A stretch of 64,000 nt of DNA from Burkholderiales bacterium (GTDB taxonomy: Bacteria > Pseudomonadota > Gammaproteobacteria > Burkholderiales > Burkholderiaceae_C). Position numbers and translations under genes: made by a program. The first letter of the stretch is position 1. Each line of letters begins with the position of its first letter. Where the stretch lies: NCBI GenBank assembly GCA_003963115.1, contig RXJQ01000011.1, positions 156,353 to 220,352 of the forward strand. The letters are read 5' to 3'. The notes beneath the pieces are model-generated. The model saw only the letters and a list, made by a program, of their open reading frames with translations, had not been told where the DNA came from and ran no database searches. Of the stretch, positions 45,979 to 56,170 are shown one piece after another.

Positions 45979-47415
45979 ATGGCTGCATTGTCCCCACCGT
46001 CTCTTTCCGTCGTCGGCGCCACCTCCAGTCTGGGTGCCGACGAGGTTGCCAAGCTGCGTGTACCGCCCCACTCCATCGAGGCAGAGCAAAGCGTGCTGGG
46101 CGGCCTTCTGCTGGATAACAGCGCCTGGGACCGTGCCTCTGACCTACTGACCGACAGCGACTTCTATCGCCATGAGCACCAGCTGATCTTCATGGCCATC
46201 CAGCAGCTGATCAACGCCTCCAAACCGGCCGACGTGATCACCGTGTTCGAGCAGTTGCAGATGTCGGGCAAAGGCAGTGATGTAGGTGGCCTGGCTTACC
46301 TGAATGCCTTGGCCCAGTCCGTGCCCAGCGCGGCCAATATGCGCCGCTACGCCGAGATCGTGCGCGAGCGTGCCGTGCTGCGCAAACTGGTGACCGTCAG
46401 CGACGAGATCGCCACCAACGCGTTCAATCCCAATGGCAAGGCCGTTGCCGACATCCTCGACGAAGCCGAAGCCAAGATCATGAAGATCGGCGAGGAAGGC
46501 AACAAAGGCAAGCAAGGCTTCCACGCCATGGACAGCCTCGTCGTCGACCTGCTGGACCGCGTGCAGGAGTTGGCCGACAACGGCTCGGATGACGTCACCG
46601 GCGTGCGCACCGGCTTCATCGACATGGACAAGATGACGGCCGGCCTGCAAAAGGGAGACCTCATCATCCTGGCAGCCCGCCCCTCCATGGGCAAGACCGC
46701 GTTTGCGCTCAACATCGGCGAGAACGTGGCCGTCAACGAAGGCCTGCCCGTGGCCGTGTTCTCGATGGAAATGGGCGCCTCTCAATTGGCACTGCGCATG
46801 GTGGGCTCGATCGGCCGCATCAACCAGCAGAACCTGCGCACCGGCCGGCTGAGCGACGATGAATGGAGCCGCCTGAGCGAAACAGTCGAGAAGCTGCGCA
46901 CGGCCAACGTCTTCATCGACGAAACACCGGGCTTGTCACCCAATGAATTGCGGGCCCGCGCCCGCCGTCTTGCACGTCAATTCGGCGGCACCCTGGGCCT
47001 GATCATCGTCGACTACCTGCAGCTGATGAGCGGCTCAGGCGGGAACGAGGAAAACCGCGCCACCGTGATCGGTGAAATCTCGCGGGGCCTCAAGGCGCTG
47101 GCCAAGGAGCTGCAATGCCCCGTGATCGCGCTGTCTCAGTTGAACCGCTCGGTGGAAACGCGCCCTGACAAGCGCCCCATGATGTCCGACTTGCGGGAAT
47201 CGGGCGCCATCGAGCAGGACGCGGATGTGATCATGTTCATCTACCGCGACGAGTACTACAACAAGGAATCAAAGATTCCTGGCATGGCCGAGATCATCAT
47301 CGGCAAGCAGCGTAACGGCCCGGTGGGCAGTCTGCACCTGGCCTTCCTGAAGTCCAACACCCGCTTCGAAAACCTGGCACCTGGTACCTATGTCGGTGAG
47401 GGCGATCAATATTGA
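45979..47415 (+). CDS. dnaB: Replicative DNA helicase DnaB
   Basis: 478 residues, hexameric 5'-3' helicase of the replisome. N-terminal domain starts at VPPHSIEAEQSVLGGLLLDN; linker helix ADILDEAEAKIMKIGEEG; RecA-like motor with Walker A ARPSMGKTAF (Lys239), Walker B LIIVDYLQLMSG, and the Arg-containing ISRGLKALAKEL and RKQ-type loop near the end. No intein or insertion. Normal length. Confidence 0.98.
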   Translation: MAALSPPSLSVVGATSSLGADEVAKLRVPPHSIEAEQSVLGGLLLDNSAWDRASDLLTDSDFYRHEHQLIFMAIQQLINASKPADVITVFEQLQMSGKGSDVGGLAYLNALAQSVPSAANMRRYAEIVRERAVLRKLVTVSDEIATNAFNPNGKAVADILDEAEAKIMKIGEEGNKGKQGFHAMDSLVVDLLDRVQELADNGSDDVTGVRTGFIDMDKMTAGLQKGDLIILAARPSMGKTAFALNIGENVAVNEGLPVAVFSMEMGASQLALRMVGSIGRINQQNLRTGRLSDDEWSRLSETVEKLRTANVFIDETPGLSPNELRARARRLARQFGGTLGLIIVDYLQLMSGSGGNEENRATVIGEISRGLKALAKELQCPVIALSQLNRSVETRPDKRPMMSDLRESGAIEQDADVIMFIYRDEYYNKESKIPGMAEIIIGKQRNGPVGSLHLAFLKSNTRFENLAPGTYVGEGDQY

Positions 47416-47442
47416 CCCACACCATTGCGGCGGCAGTAGCTT

Positions 47443-47470
47443 ACGGCGCCTCTCGGGGCGCCGTTTTTTT
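47443..47470 (+). terminator. Rho-independent terminator of dnaB
   Basis: ACGGCGCC (47443-47450) pairs with GGCGCCGT (47457-47464), loop TCTCGG, ending in seven T (47464-47470). It lies between dnaB and the convergent Bax-inhibitor-like gene. Confidence 0.95.
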
Positions 47471-47492
47471 GATCAGCGCTCTCGATAGACGA

Positions 47493-48188
47493 TCAGTCGT
47501 CGTTGCCGCCCAGTGCCATCAGCAGCTGCAGCAGCGAGGTGAAGACGTTGTAGAGATCCAGGTAGATCGCCAGCGTTGCCGTCACGTAGTTGGTCTCGCC
47601 GCCATCCAGCACGCGCTTGATGTCAAAGAGGATGAAGGCCGAGAAGACCACGATGGCCATGGTCGAGATGGCCAGTTGCAGCGCCGGCAGTTGCAGCCAG
47701 ATGTTGGCCACGCCCGCCACCAGGATCACGATCATGCCCATGAACAGCCACTTGCCCAGGCCAGACACATCGCGCTTGACCGTGCTGGCCAGGGCCGCCA
47801 TGCCCAGGAAGACCGCGCCGGTGCCACCGAAGGCCAGCGAGATCAGACGAGGACCATTGGACAGGTGCAGGGCGAACGACAGCAGGCCGGAGAGCATCAG
47901 GCCCATGAAGAAGGTGAAGCCCAGCAGGAGCAGCACACCCACGCCCGAGTTCTTGAACTTCTCGATGCCAAAGAAGAAGCCGAACGCGATGGCCATGAAG
48001 AGCACGAAGCCCATCAAGGGGCTGCCGGCAAAGAAACTGAAGCCCGTTGCCACGCCCAGCCACGCCCCCAGCACCGTGGGCACCATGGACAGGGCCAGCA
48101 GGGCGTAGGTATTGCGCAGCACCCGCTGACGGTCCACGCCCAGCGACGAGCCATAAACAACATCAAGGGGTTTGATAGAACGATCCAT
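47493..48188 (-). CDS. Bax inhibitor-1/YccA family membrane protein
   Basis: 231 residues with seven predicted spans (for example LLALSMVPTVLGAWLGVATG, GFVLFMAIAFGFFFGIEKF, GTGAVFLGMAALAST). The pattern VLRNTYALLALSM and the C-terminal ALAIYLDLYNVFTSLLQLL match the family, related to YccA (an FtsH modulator) and BsYetJ (a pH-sensitive calcium leak channel). The exact role is not deducible. A GGAGG-type site precedes the start (plus-strand CCTCC at 48193-48197). Confidence 0.9.
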   Translation of the reverse strand: MDRSIKPLDVVYGSSLGVDRQRVLRNTYALLALSMVPTVLGAWLGVATGFSFFAGSPLMGFVLFMAIAFGFFFGIEKFKNSGVGVLLLLGFTFFMGLMLSGLLSFALHLSNGPRLISLAFGGTGAVFLGMAALASTVKRDVSGLGKWLFMGMIVILVAGVANIWLQLPALQLAISTMAIVVFSAFILFDIKRVLDGGETNYVTATLAIYLDLYNVFTSLLQLLMALGGNDD

Positions 48189-48346
48189 GTTTCCTCCAGA
48201 AAAGACAACTCTTGGAACCTTGGCAATGGCTCAGGCTCCGCGAGCCGATTGTAGAACGCCCCCATCAGATGAGGTGCTGGAAGGCGTCTTCAAGACCCCT
48301 CAGGCACCTTGTATTTCACATGATGAGAGGCGTAAAGGCCCAACGC

Positions 48347-49168
48347 TCAGACCGACAAGCGCCGGCGCATCGATTCGTACAGGCACACCGCCGCGGCCGC
48401 AGCCACATTGAGCGACTCCTCGCCGCCTGGCTGGGGAATGGCCACCTTCAGCTGACAAAGCTCCATCACGGCATCAGCAACGCCCTGCCCTTCGTGCCCC
48501 ATCACCCAGGCGCAAGGCTCAGGCAGCGGCGCCGACGGCAGTAACTGATCGGTGTGCGAACTGGTGGCCACCAGCGGTACAGCCAGCTCGCCCAGATCCT
48601 CGGCACTGACCTGTTCCACCAGGTGCAGCGCGAAATGCGCCCCCATGCCGGCACGCAGGACCTTGCCTGACCACAGCGCGGCCGTGCCCTTGAGCGCCAC
48701 CACCTGCTCGAAGCCCATGGCCGAGGCGCTGCGCAAGATGCTGCCGACGTTGCCGGCATCCTGCACACGGTCCAGCACCACCGAGCGTAGGCCAGCACGA
48801 ATGCCCTGCGCCTCGTCAGCCGAGCGGGACAGCAGGAAGCCAATGCGGGCATGCGATTCAAGGCCACTGAAGTGCTTCCAGAGGCCCTCGGGCACCACCA
48901 CGACCTTGGCCGCCTGACAGGCCAGATCGGACAACTGTTTCGCTGCGGCGTCGTCGCTGGCCGCCACGCCATGCTCGCCCAGCCAGGCTGTGTCCGCGAT
49001 GAGCGCCAGCGCTACGGGGACCTGGCGCGCCAGGCAGGCCAAGCCCAAGTGGTCGCCCTCCAGCCAGACCTCGCCCAGCTTGCGGTAAGCAGCCGGGTCT
49101 TGCGTGTGCTTGCGCAGGCGCTGCAAAAGCGGGTTCTCGCGCGAGGTGATGAGCTGGGCTTTCATCAT
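48347..49168 (-). CDS. TrmH/SpoU-family RNA 2'-O-methyltransferase
   Basis: 273 residues from the ATG pair at 49168/49165 (MMKAQLITSRENP); the frame further upstream runs through rnhB. N-terminal RNA-binding substrate domain (LITSRENPLLQRLRKHTQDP), then the knotted SPOUT domain: motif 1 VVLDRVQDAGNVGSILRSAS, motif 2 AWVMGHEGQGV, motif 3 IPQPGGEESLNVAAAAAVCL. It methylates rRNA or tRNA ribose; the target base is not known. It starts 8 bp after rnhB, the last gene of the long minus-strand run. Confidence 0.92.
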   Translation of the reverse strand: MMKAQLITSRENPLLQRLRKHTQDPAAYRKLGEVWLEGDHLGLACLARQVPVALALIADTAWLGEHGVAASDDAAAKQLSDLACQAAKVVVVPEGLWKHFSGLESHARIGFLLSRSADEAQGIRAGLRSVVLDRVQDAGNVGSILRSASAMGFEQVVALKGTAALWSGKVLRAGMGAHFALHLVEQVSAEDLGELAVPLVATSSHTDQLLPSAPLPEPCAWVMGHEGQGVADAVMELCQLKVAIPQPGGEESLNVAAAAAVCLYESMRRRLSV

Positions 49169-49176
49169 GTGGCGGC

Positions 49177-49878
49177 TCAACGAGGCTGGACCAGGGTCGG
49201 ATCGGGCGCCAGGCCCAGAACCACCTTCACCGGGCCAAAACTGCGGCGATGTGCCGGTGTCACGCCATGGCGTTTGATGGCGGCCACATGGTCCGCCGTG
49301 GGGTAGCCCTTGTGGGCATCGAAGCCATATTGCGGATAGGTCTCGTGCAGTTGCCCGCACAGCCGATCGCGATGCACCTTGGCGAGGATCGACGCGGCCG
49401 AGATGGCCTGCACCTTGGCATCGCCCTTGACGATGGCCTGCGCTGGCACTTTGAGTAACGGCACCCGGTTGCCATCAACCTGCACCATGGCGGGCTTCAA
49501 GCGCAAGCCTTCCACGGCACGCCGCATGGCCAGCATGGTGGCCTGCAGGATGTTGATCTCGTCGATCTCTTCAACGGTGGCCTCGGCAATGCAGCAGCAC
49601 AGGGCCTTGGCGCGGATTTCGTCGAACAGGCGCTCGCGCTGGCGGGCCGTGAGCTTCTTGGAGTCCGCCAAACCTGTGATGGGCTGCTGGTCATCGAGGA
49701 TCACGGCAGCGGCTACCACAGGCCCTGCCAAGGGGCCTCGGCCGGCTTCGTCCACCCCCGCCAGCAGGCCGGCAGACGCGCTGGGCCACAACAGATCGAG
49801 CTGCTGCGGCACGACCAAGGTGTCGTGCGATGAAGAAGACGCCTTCTTAACGGCTTTCGAGGACTTGGGCGATGGCAT
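49177..49878 (-). CDS. rnhB: Ribonuclease HII
   Basis: 233 residues. Catalytic carboxylates in [18 protein letters not shown] (Asp43, Glu44), VDGN and the later DRL region; SSKKL-type [14 protein letters not shown] is present. It nicks DNA at embedded ribonucleotides and RNA-DNA hybrids. A 35-residue N-terminal extension rich in Ser/Lys precedes the core. The start overlaps the lpxB end by 32 bp, so an internal start is possible. Confidence 0.96.
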   Translation of the reverse strand: MPSPKSSKAVKKASSSSHDTLVVPQQLDLLWPSASAGLLAGVDEAGRGPLAGPVVAAAVILDDQQPITGLADSKKLTARQRERLFDEIRAKALCCCIAEATVEEIDEINILQATMLAMRRAVEGLRLKPAMVQVDGNRVPLLKVPAQAIVKGDAKVQAISAASILAKVHRDRLCGQLHETYPQYGFDAHKGYPTADHVAAIKRHGVTPAHRRSFGPVKVVLGLAPDPTLVQPR

Positions 49879-51007
49879 CGCTGGCGGCCCGGGCGGTATC
49901 GCGCCTCAGGGTATGGTGAAGTTCAAGGAAACGCTGCTGGACGGACTGCACACGCGCCGGCTGGTCGAGCCAGGCCAGCACATCGGTGGCGAGTTGCTCA
50001 GGGTTGGCTTCATGCTGCAATCGCTCGGGCACGACGAAGTCCGACAGCAGGATATTGGGCAGTCCCACCCATGGCAGGTAGGCCATGCGCTTCATGATGG
50101 GCCAACTCAAGGCGCTGATCTTGTAGGCGATCACCATGGGGCGCTTGAAGAGGGCGGCTTCCAGCGTGGCCGTGCCGCTGGCGATCAGGGTCACGTCGCA
50201 AGCGGCCAGGGCCTCGTGGGACTGGCCATCGAGCAGCGTCAAGGATGTGGCATGAGGTGCATGCTCGGCCACCATCGGGTCGATCAAGCCACGCATGCCA
50301 GGCACCACAGGCAGCACGAAGCGCAGGTCCGGGCGCAATTGGTTCAGGCGCGACACAGTTTGCAGGAAGACCGGCGCAATGTGACGGATCTCGCCACCGC
50401 GACTGCCCGGCAGCACGGCCACGACCGGCGCGTCGGCGGGCAGGCCCAGCTTCGCGCGCGCGGCCTCGCGTGGCACCACCAAGGGAATGGTGTCGGCGAG
50501 CGGGTGCCCCACATAGCTGGCGGCAATGCCCTTGTCCTGATAGAGCCTGGGCTCGAAGGGAAACAGGCACAGCATGTGGTCCACCGAGCGGTGGATCTTG
50601 TTGATGCGGCCACCGCGCCAGGCCCAGATCGAGGGACTGACGAAGTGCACGGTCTTGATGCCAGCCGCTTTCAAGCGTGCTTCCAGGCCGAGATTGAAGT
50701 CCGGCGCATCGACGCCGATGAACACGTCCGGCCGGCTTTGCAGCAGGCGCGCGGCCAGTTGCTCCCGGATGCCCCAGATCTCACGGAAACGCCGCAGCAC
50801 TTCCAGATTGAAGCCGTGCACGGCGAGCTTCTCGTATGGCCACAACGCTTCGAAACCATGGGCCGCCATGCGCGGGCCACCAATGCCGGACGAGCTCAAG
50901 GCGGGCCAGCGGGCGCGCATGCCGCCCAGCAGCAAGCCGGCCAGCAGGTCGCCGGACGTCTCGCCGGCCACCATGGCCACTCTCGGATCTGCACCCATCT
51001 TGCTCAA
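49847..51007 (-). CDS. lpxB: Lipid-A-disaccharide synthase
   Basis: 386 residues, GT19 glycosyltransferase joining UDP-2,3-diacyl-GlcN and lipid X. Start motif [16 protein letters not shown], then [62 protein letters not shown] and [21 protein letters not shown]. Membrane-associated on the cytosolic face. 13 bp after lpxA and overlapping rnhB. Confidence 0.97.
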   Translation of the reverse strand: MSKMGADPRVAMVAGETSGDLLAGLLLGGMRARWPALSSSGIGGPRMAAHGFEALWPYEKLAVHGFNLEVLRRFREIWGIREQLAARLLQSRPDVFIGVDAPDFNLGLEARLKAAGIKTVHFVSPSIWAWRGGRINKIHRSVDHMLCLFPFEPRLYQDKGIAASYVGHPLADTIPLVVPREAARAKLGLPADAPVVAVLPGSRGGEIRHIAPVFLQTVSRLNQLRPDLRFVLPVVPGMRGLIDPMVAEHAPHATSLTLLDGQSHEALAACDVTLIASGTATLEAALFKRPMVIAYKISALSWPIMKRMAYLPWVGLPNILLSDFVVPERLQHEANPEQLATDVLAWLDQPARVQSVQQRFLELHHTLRRDTARAASDAIAQVLESR

Positions 51008-51020
51008 TCAGCCCACGCGC

Positions 51021-51809
51021 TCAGCGCACGATGCCACGCTCGGCCCGAGCCAGAAAATCGAGCATCTTGTCGATATCGGCATCGGCCTCGGCGAGCTGGC
51101 CCTTCAGCGTGGCAATCTCGGCTTTGGCCGCATCCAGCGTCAGGCCCTTGCGGTAGAGCACCTTGTACATGTTCTTGAGCATGGTCAGGCGCTCGGCTGA
51201 ATAGCCACGGCGACGCGGGCCCTCCTGGTGCACATTGCGCGCCTCGGCGGGATTGCCCTCTGCCACGACGAAGGGCGGCAAATCTTGCGACAGGCGCGTC
51301 TGAAAGCCCAGCATCGCGAAGTCGCCGACATGCACGAACTGGTGGATGCCACTCAGGCCACCAATCAAGGTGAAGTTGCCAACCGTGACGTGGCCGGCGA
51401 AGGTCGCGCCATTGGCAATCGTGTTGTGGTCACCGATCGTGCAGTCATGAGCCACGTGCACATAAGCCATGACCCAGTTGTCGCTGCCGATACGGGTGAC
51501 ACCCTTGTCCTGCACGGTCCCGGTGTTGAAGGTGCAGAACTCGCGAATGGTGTTGCGATCACCCATGATGAGCCTGGTGGGCTCGCCCGCATACTTCTTG
51601 TCCTGCGGAGCGGCACCCAGCGAGGCGAACTGGAAGATGCGGTTGCCCTCACCAATTGTGGTGTGGCCTTCGATGACGCAATGCGCGCCGACCGTGCTGC
51701 CTTCGCCGATGCGCACATCGGGGCCGATGACCGCGTAAGGGCCGACAGAAACCGAATCGGCCAACTGGGCCTTGGGATCGACGATCGCGGTTGGATGAAT
51801 TTGGGCCAT
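51021..51809 (-). CDS. lpxA: UDP-N-acetylglucosamine acyltransferase LpxA
   Basis: 262 residues of left-handed beta-helix repeats plus a C-terminal helical bundle. The catalytic base is His121 in [17 protein letters not shown] context (E. coli His125); GGLSGIHQF and [13 protein letters not shown] are conserved. It transfers a 3-hydroxyacyl chain from ACP to UDP-GlcNAc, step one of lipid A. The hydrocarbon-ruler residue equivalent to E. coli Gly173 is Phe169 here (AMLGFQTRL), which predicts a shorter acyl chain than C14. Confidence 0.97.
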   Translation of the reverse strand: MAQIHPTAIVDPKAQLADSVSVGPYAVIGPDVRIGEGSTVGAHCVIEGHTTIGEGNRIFQFASLGAAPQDKKYAGEPTRLIMGDRNTIREFCTFNTGTVQDKGVTRIGSDNWVMAYVHVAHDCTIGDHNTIANGATFAGHVTVGNFTLIGGLSGIHQFVHVGDFAMLGFQTRLSQDLPPFVVAEGNPAEARNVHQEGPRRRGYSAERLTMLKNMYKVLYRKGLTLDAAKAEIATLKGQLAEADADIDKMLDFLARAERGIVR

Positions 51810-51816
51810 GGCGCGA

Positions 51817-52254
51817 TCAAGTCACCTTGCGAACCGTGCACATGATCTGCGCCGACACGGCCAGCTCATCACCAACAAAGGCCTTTGCATTGAACTTGTA
51901 GATGCCCGCCTTGTTGCGGTCCATCTGCACGTCCAGGATCAGCTGGTCACCAGGCTCCACGGGGCGCTTGAAGCGCGCGCCATCGATGCCGACAAAGTAG
52001 TAGACCGAATCGTCATCGGCGCCCTCACCCATGGCATCGAACGCCAGCAGAGCCGCCGCTTGCGCCAGGGCTTCGAGCATCAGCACACCGGGCATCACCG
52101 GCCGCTTGGGGAAGTGCCCCTGGAAGAACGGCTCGTTGATCGTCACGTTCTTCAAGGCACGGATCCGCACGTTCTTGTCGATTTCCAGCACGCGGTCCAC
52201 CATCAGGAAGGGATAGCGGTGCGGGAGCTTGTCGAGGATCTTGTGGATGTCCAT
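51817..52254 (-). CDS. fabZ: 3-hydroxyacyl-ACP dehydratase FabZ
   Basis: 145-residue hot-dog-fold enzyme: [20 protein letters not shown], the catalytic His in [20 protein letters not shown] and its partner Glu in LMLEALAQ. It dehydrates 3-hydroxyacyl-ACP in fatty-acid synthesis and competes with LpxA/LpxD for the same substrates. Its ATG shares one base with the lpxD stop, so translation is coupled. Confidence 0.97.
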   Translation of the reverse strand: MDIHKILDKLPHRYPFLMVDRVLEIDKNVRIRALKNVTINEPFFQGHFPKRPVMPGVLMLEALAQAAALLAFDAMGEGADDDSVYYFVGIDGARFKRPVEPGDQLILDVQMDRNKAGIYKFNAKAFVGDELAVSAQIMCTVRKVT

Positions 52255-53342
52255 CAGGATTTGAGCTGTTTCTCTAAGGTACGGATGCGGTCACGCAGGG
52301 CATGAAGCTGGCGCAGCGTGGCGGCGTTCTTTTCCCAGGATGCGTTGTCGTCGAAGGGGAAGACCCCGCTGTAGACGCCCGGCTGCTTGATGGAGCGCGA
52401 AATCAAGGTGCCCGAGGACACGTGCACATTGTCCGCCAGGCTGAGGTGCCCCAGGATCATGCCAGCACCACCCACGGTGCAATGCGCTCCGATGCGCGCG
52501 CTGCCCGCCACGCCCACACAACCGGCCATGGCCGTGTGCTCGCCGATGTGCACGTTGTGCGCGATCTGGACCAGGTTGTCGAGCTTGACGCCGTTTTCCA
52601 GCACGGTGTCTTCGATGGCGCCCCGGTCGATGCAGGTGTTGGCGCCCAGTTCCACGTCGTCACCGATGCGCACGGCACCCAATTGCTCGATCTTTTCCCA
52701 GCAGCCCTTGTTGGGCGCGAAGCCAAAGCCATCGGCACCGATGACCACGCCGCTGTGGATGATGCAGCGCTGGCCGATCACGCAGTCAAAGCCCAGCGTG
52801 ACGTGGGCCGACAGCTTCGATTGCGCACCGACCCTCGCCCGCGCGCCGATGAAGCAATGAGCGCCGATGATGGCGTCGTCTTCGATGATGGCACCCGCTT
52901 CCACCACGGCCAGTGGGCCAATCGACGCGCCGGGACTGACGATGGCCGTGGCGTCCACCACCGCAGATGGGTGCACCCCGGCTGCGGGCCTCGGGCGCAC
53001 TTGCTTGGCCCACCACTGGGTCAGGCGGGCAAAATACAGGTAGGGGTCATCCGTGACGATGGCCGCGCCACGCGCCAGGGCCTCGTCCTTCACCACCGGG
53101 CTCACGATCACGCAAGCGGCCTTGGTCGTGAGCAGCTGGCTGCGGTACTTCGGGTTGGCCAGAAAGCTGATGGCCTGCGTGCGGGTGGTATCCAATGGGC
53201 CGACATCGTGGATGGCCAGGTCGCGCTCGCCATGCAGTTCACCACCCAGCGCATCCACCAGGTGCCCGAGCGTGGTCTTCAAAGAAGGCAATACACGGTC
53301 GGGATGGGGTGGTGCGTCATGTACTGGCGACTGTCCGCTCAC
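52254..53342 (-). CDS. lpxD: UDP-3-O-(3-hydroxyacyl)glucosamine N-acyltransferase LpxD
   Basis: 362 residues with a GTG start at 53342 that overlaps the skp stop by 4 bp (GTGA). N-terminal uridine-binding domain ([20 protein letters not shown]), then hexapeptide repeats of the beta-helix; the catalytic-His region is [20 protein letters not shown]. It adds the N-linked hydroxyacyl chain in lipid A synthesis. C-terminal helix [15 protein letters not shown]. Confidence 0.96.
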   Translation of the reverse strand: MSGQSPVHDAPPHPDRVLPSLKTTLGHLVDALGGELHGERDLAIHDVGPLDTTRTQAISFLANPKYRSQLLTTKAACVIVSPVVKDEALARGAAIVTDDPYLYFARLTQWWAKQVRPRPAAGVHPSAVVDATAIVSPGASIGPLAVVEAGAIIEDDAIIGAHCFIGARARVGAQSKLSAHVTLGFDCVIGQRCIIHSGVVIGADGFGFAPNKGCWEKIEQLGAVRIGDDVELGANTCIDRGAIEDTVLENGVKLDNLVQIAHNVHIGEHTAMAGCVGVAGSARIGAHCTVGGAGMILGHLSLADNVHVSSGTLISRSIKQPGVYSGVFPFDDNASWEKNAATLRQLHALRDRIRTLEKQLKS

Positions 53343-53848
53343 TTGATGGATCCACCATTCAAGGCCTTGATGACCTTGTCTGTGATGTCGACACGCGGGC
53401 TGGCAAACACGGCTTCCTGCAGGATGAGGTCGAATTTTTCCTGATCGAAGATCTGCTTGACCACCTTGTTGGCCCGGTCCAGCACGGAGGACAGCTCTTC
53501 GTTCTTGCGCTGGTTGAGGTCTTCCTGGAACTCGCGGCGCTTGCGTTGCAGTTCCCGATCTTGATCAACCAGATCGCGCTGGCGACGGACGCGCTCGCTT
53601 TCGCCCAGTGTGGGCGCGTCTTTCTCGAAGCGGTCAGAGGCAGCCTTCAGGCGGCTCTCGGTTTCGCTCAGCTCCTTCTCGCGGCGGCTGAATTCGGCCT
53701 CCAGTTTGGTCTGCGCAGCTTTGGCCGGCGTCGCATCACGCAAGACGCGGTCCAGGTTCACAAAACCGATCTTGAGTTCCTGGCTGTGGGCAGCCACCGC
53801 GCCCAGCAGCAAGGTGCTGGCGACCAGAGTCTTGAAAATCGATTTCAT
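53339..53848 (-). CDS. skp: Periplasmic chaperone Skp/OmpH
   Basis: 169 residues: signal peptide [17 protein letters not shown], then the OmpH fold ([20 protein letters not shown]) with long coiled-coil tentacles ([40 protein letters not shown]) and the C-terminal strand. Trimeric chaperone for unfolded outer-membrane proteins in transit to BamA, encoded just upstream. Confidence 0.95.
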   Translation of the reverse strand: MKSIFKTLVASTLLLGAVAAHSQELKIGFVNLDRVLRDATPAKAAQTKLEAEFSRREKELSETESRLKAASDRFEKDAPTLGESERVRRQRDLVDQDRELQRKRREFQEDLNQRKNEELSSVLDRANKVVKQIFDQEKFDLILQEAVFASPRVDITDKVIKALNGGSIK

Positions 53849-53850
53849 GA

Positions 53851-56154
53851 TCAGAATGCCGTGCCGATCTGGAACTGAAGTTTCTGGATTTTATCTTGAT
53901 CGAAGTAGCGGAAGGGCTTGCCGTAGCTCAGCTTGAGCGGTCCCACTGGCGAGACCCAGCTGATGCCCACGCCGGCTGAGGCGCGGAAGTCCTTCCAGCG
54001 GACAGGCTCATTTTCGCCCCAGACGTTACCCGTATCCACGTAACCGAAGAGACGCAGCGTGCGGTCGTTGCCCGCACCGGGGAACGGCACGTAGAGCTCG
54101 GTGTTGATGTTGATGCGCTTGTTGCCGCCCACGTAGGCGCCTTCGATGTCCACCGGGCCCAGCGAGCCCTGCTCGAAGCCCCGGATCGTGCCCAGACCAC
54201 CACCGGTGAAGTTCTTGAACACGGGGTAAGGCTTGCCAGACAGGCCTGTGCCGTAGCCGAACTCGCTGTTGAAGCCGATCGTGTAGCGGTTGGTCAGGGG
54301 CAGGTATTGCTGGAACTGGTAGTCGCTGCGCAGATAGCGGGTATCGCCAGCGGCCCCCCATTCCAGGTTCACGCGCTGATATCGGCCGGAGTTCGGAGCG
54401 ATCGTGCTGTCTCGGCCATCGCGAGCCCAGCCAACCGTGAGCGGCACCGAGAGGCTGCGTTCGCCGAAGATCTCGCGGTGCAACTGGTAGCTGACGGGCA
54501 GGCCCGTGGACCCGTGAATGGCCGTCTGCTCGGCACCCGCACCGAAGAACACGGTGTCGAATTCCGTGTAAGGCACACCGAAACGAACAGCTGCACCAGG
54601 CGTGACGATCTCGTAGTCACCGCCTTGGGAGCTCAGTGGGCGCGACGTGCGGTAGAACACATCGTAGGAACGAGAGACGCCGTTGTCGGTGAAATACGGG
54701 TCCACCGTGCTGACCACGATGGTGCGGTTGTACTTGCTGGTATTGAGCTCCACGCCCAGGTAGTTACCCGTACCAAAGACATTGTCCTGTTTGATCGAAG
54801 CCGTCAGGGTGAACTTTTCGGCACTGGAAAAGCCCGCGCCCAGCATCAGGTTGCCGGTGGGTTTTTCTTCCACGGTGATGGTCAGATCGACCTGATCGGC
54901 CGTGCCGGGCACCTCGGTGGTCTCGATGTTGACCTGCTTGAAGTAGCCCAGACGGTCCACGCGGTCGCGCGAGAGCTTGATCTTCTGGCCGTCGTACCAG
55001 GCGGCTTCGAACTGGCGGAACTCGCGACGGATAACCTCGTCTCGCGTGCGCGAGTTGCCCGCCACGTTGACGCGGCGCACGTACACGCGGCGCTGCGGCT
55101 GAGCCACCAGCACGGCCACAGCCTGGCCCTTTTCACGGCTGAGCTCAGGCTTGAAATCCACCTTCGCGAAGGCATAGCCGAACGCGGCGAAGCGGTCGGT
55201 GAAGGCCTTGATGGTGGAGGCGACATCTTCAGCGCGGTAGGCGTCTCCCGGCTTGATCGTCACCAGCTTGCGGAATGTCTCTTCCTTGCCGAGGTAATCG
55301 CCTTCGAGCTTCACGCCGGTGATCACATAGCGGGGGCCTTCGGTCACGTTGATGGCGATCGAGATGTCCTGCTTGTCGGGCGAGATGGCCACCTGCGTGG
55401 AGTCGATCTTGAATTCGAGGTAGCCACGGTTGAGGTAATAGGCCTTGAGCGTCTCCAGGTCGGCGTTGAGCTTGGAGCGCGCGTACTGGTCGGACTTGGT
55501 GTACCAGGTCAGCCAGCCACCCGTGGTCAGGTCCATCTGCGACAACAAGGTGCTCTCGGAGAAGGCCTGGTTGCCCGTGATGTGAATGCTCTTGATCTTG
55601 GTGACCTCGCCTTCCGTCACCGTGAAGGTCACGTTGACGCGGTTGCGCTCGGCCGGCGTGATGGTGGTGACGACCTCGACGCCATAGAGGCTGCGGGTCA
55701 GATACTGGCGCTTGAGCTCCTGCTCGGCACGGTCGGCCAGGGCACGATCGAAAGGCTGGCCTTCGCCAATGCCCACATCTTTCAGGGCTTTGACGAGGTT
55801 GTCCTTGTCGAACTCCTTGGTACCGACGAACTCCACGCGCGAGATCACGGGGCGCTCTTCCACCACGATGACCACGACGTTGCCGTCGATCTGGATGCGC
55901 ACGTCCTTGAACAGACCAGTGGCAAACAGGGAGCGCAGACCGGCCGCACCCTTGTCATCGGTGTAGGTGTCACCCACTCGGAACGGCAGGGAGGCGAACA
56001 CCGTACCGGCATCGGCACGCTGCAGGCCTTCGACACGGATGTCCTTGAGCACGAAGGGCTCGACGGCCCATGCGGCCTGGAACAAGGAGGATGCCAGCAA
56101 GGCAGCGAGCAGGGTCGGCTTGAACCGGACAGCAGTCATGGAAGGGATGTGCAT
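53851..56154 (-). CDS. bamA: Outer-membrane protein assembly factor BamA
   Basis: 767 residues: signal peptide ending AAWA, five POTRA repeats (the first starts VLKDIRVEGLQRADAGTVF; the others start near RVEFVGTKEF, VTKIKSIHITGN, YVITGVKLEGDY and VYVRRVNVAGN), then a 16-strand barrel with the RGF-type motif (GTIRGFEQGSLGPVD) and C-terminal signal FQIGTAF. Essential core of the BAM complex. An alternative start is Met6. No clear ribosome site was seen before either Met. It lies 16 bp after rseP. Confidence 0.97.
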   Translation of the reverse strand: MHIPSMTAVRFKPTLLAALLASSLFQAAWAVEPFVLKDIRVEGLQRADAGTVFASLPFRVGDTYTDDKGAAGLRSLFATGLFKDVRIQIDGNVVVIVVEERPVISRVEFVGTKEFDKDNLVKALKDVGIGEGQPFDRALADRAEQELKRQYLTRSLYGVEVVTTITPAERNRVNVTFTVTEGEVTKIKSIHITGNQAFSESTLLSQMDLTTGGWLTWYTKSDQYARSKLNADLETLKAYYLNRGYLEFKIDSTQVAISPDKQDISIAINVTEGPRYVITGVKLEGDYLGKEETFRKLVTIKPGDAYRAEDVASTIKAFTDRFAAFGYAFAKVDFKPELSREKGQAVAVLVAQPQRRVYVRRVNVAGNSRTRDEVIRREFRQFEAAWYDGQKIKLSRDRVDRLGYFKQVNIETTEVPGTADQVDLTITVEEKPTGNLMLGAGFSSAEKFTLTASIKQDNVFGTGNYLGVELNTSKYNRTIVVSTVDPYFTDNGVSRSYDVFYRTSRPLSSQGGDYEIVTPGAAVRFGVPYTEFDTVFFGAGAEQTAIHGSTGLPVSYQLHREIFGERSLSVPLTVGWARDGRDSTIAPNSGRYQRVNLEWGAAGDTRYLRSDYQFQQYLPLTNRYTIGFNSEFGYGTGLSGKPYPVFKNFTGGGLGTIRGFEQGSLGPVDIEGAYVGGNKRININTELYVPFPGAGNDRTLRLFGYVDTGNVWGENEPVRWKDFRASAGVGISWVSPVGPLKLSYGKPFRYFDQDKIQKLQFQIGTAF

Positions 56155-56170
56155 GCGGAAAGGAAGGAAC

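Noticed and set aside
49379..51178. 599-codon plus-strand frame opposite rnhB/lpxB
   Set aside because: Antisense to two genes with clear catalytic motifs; translation is not protein-like.
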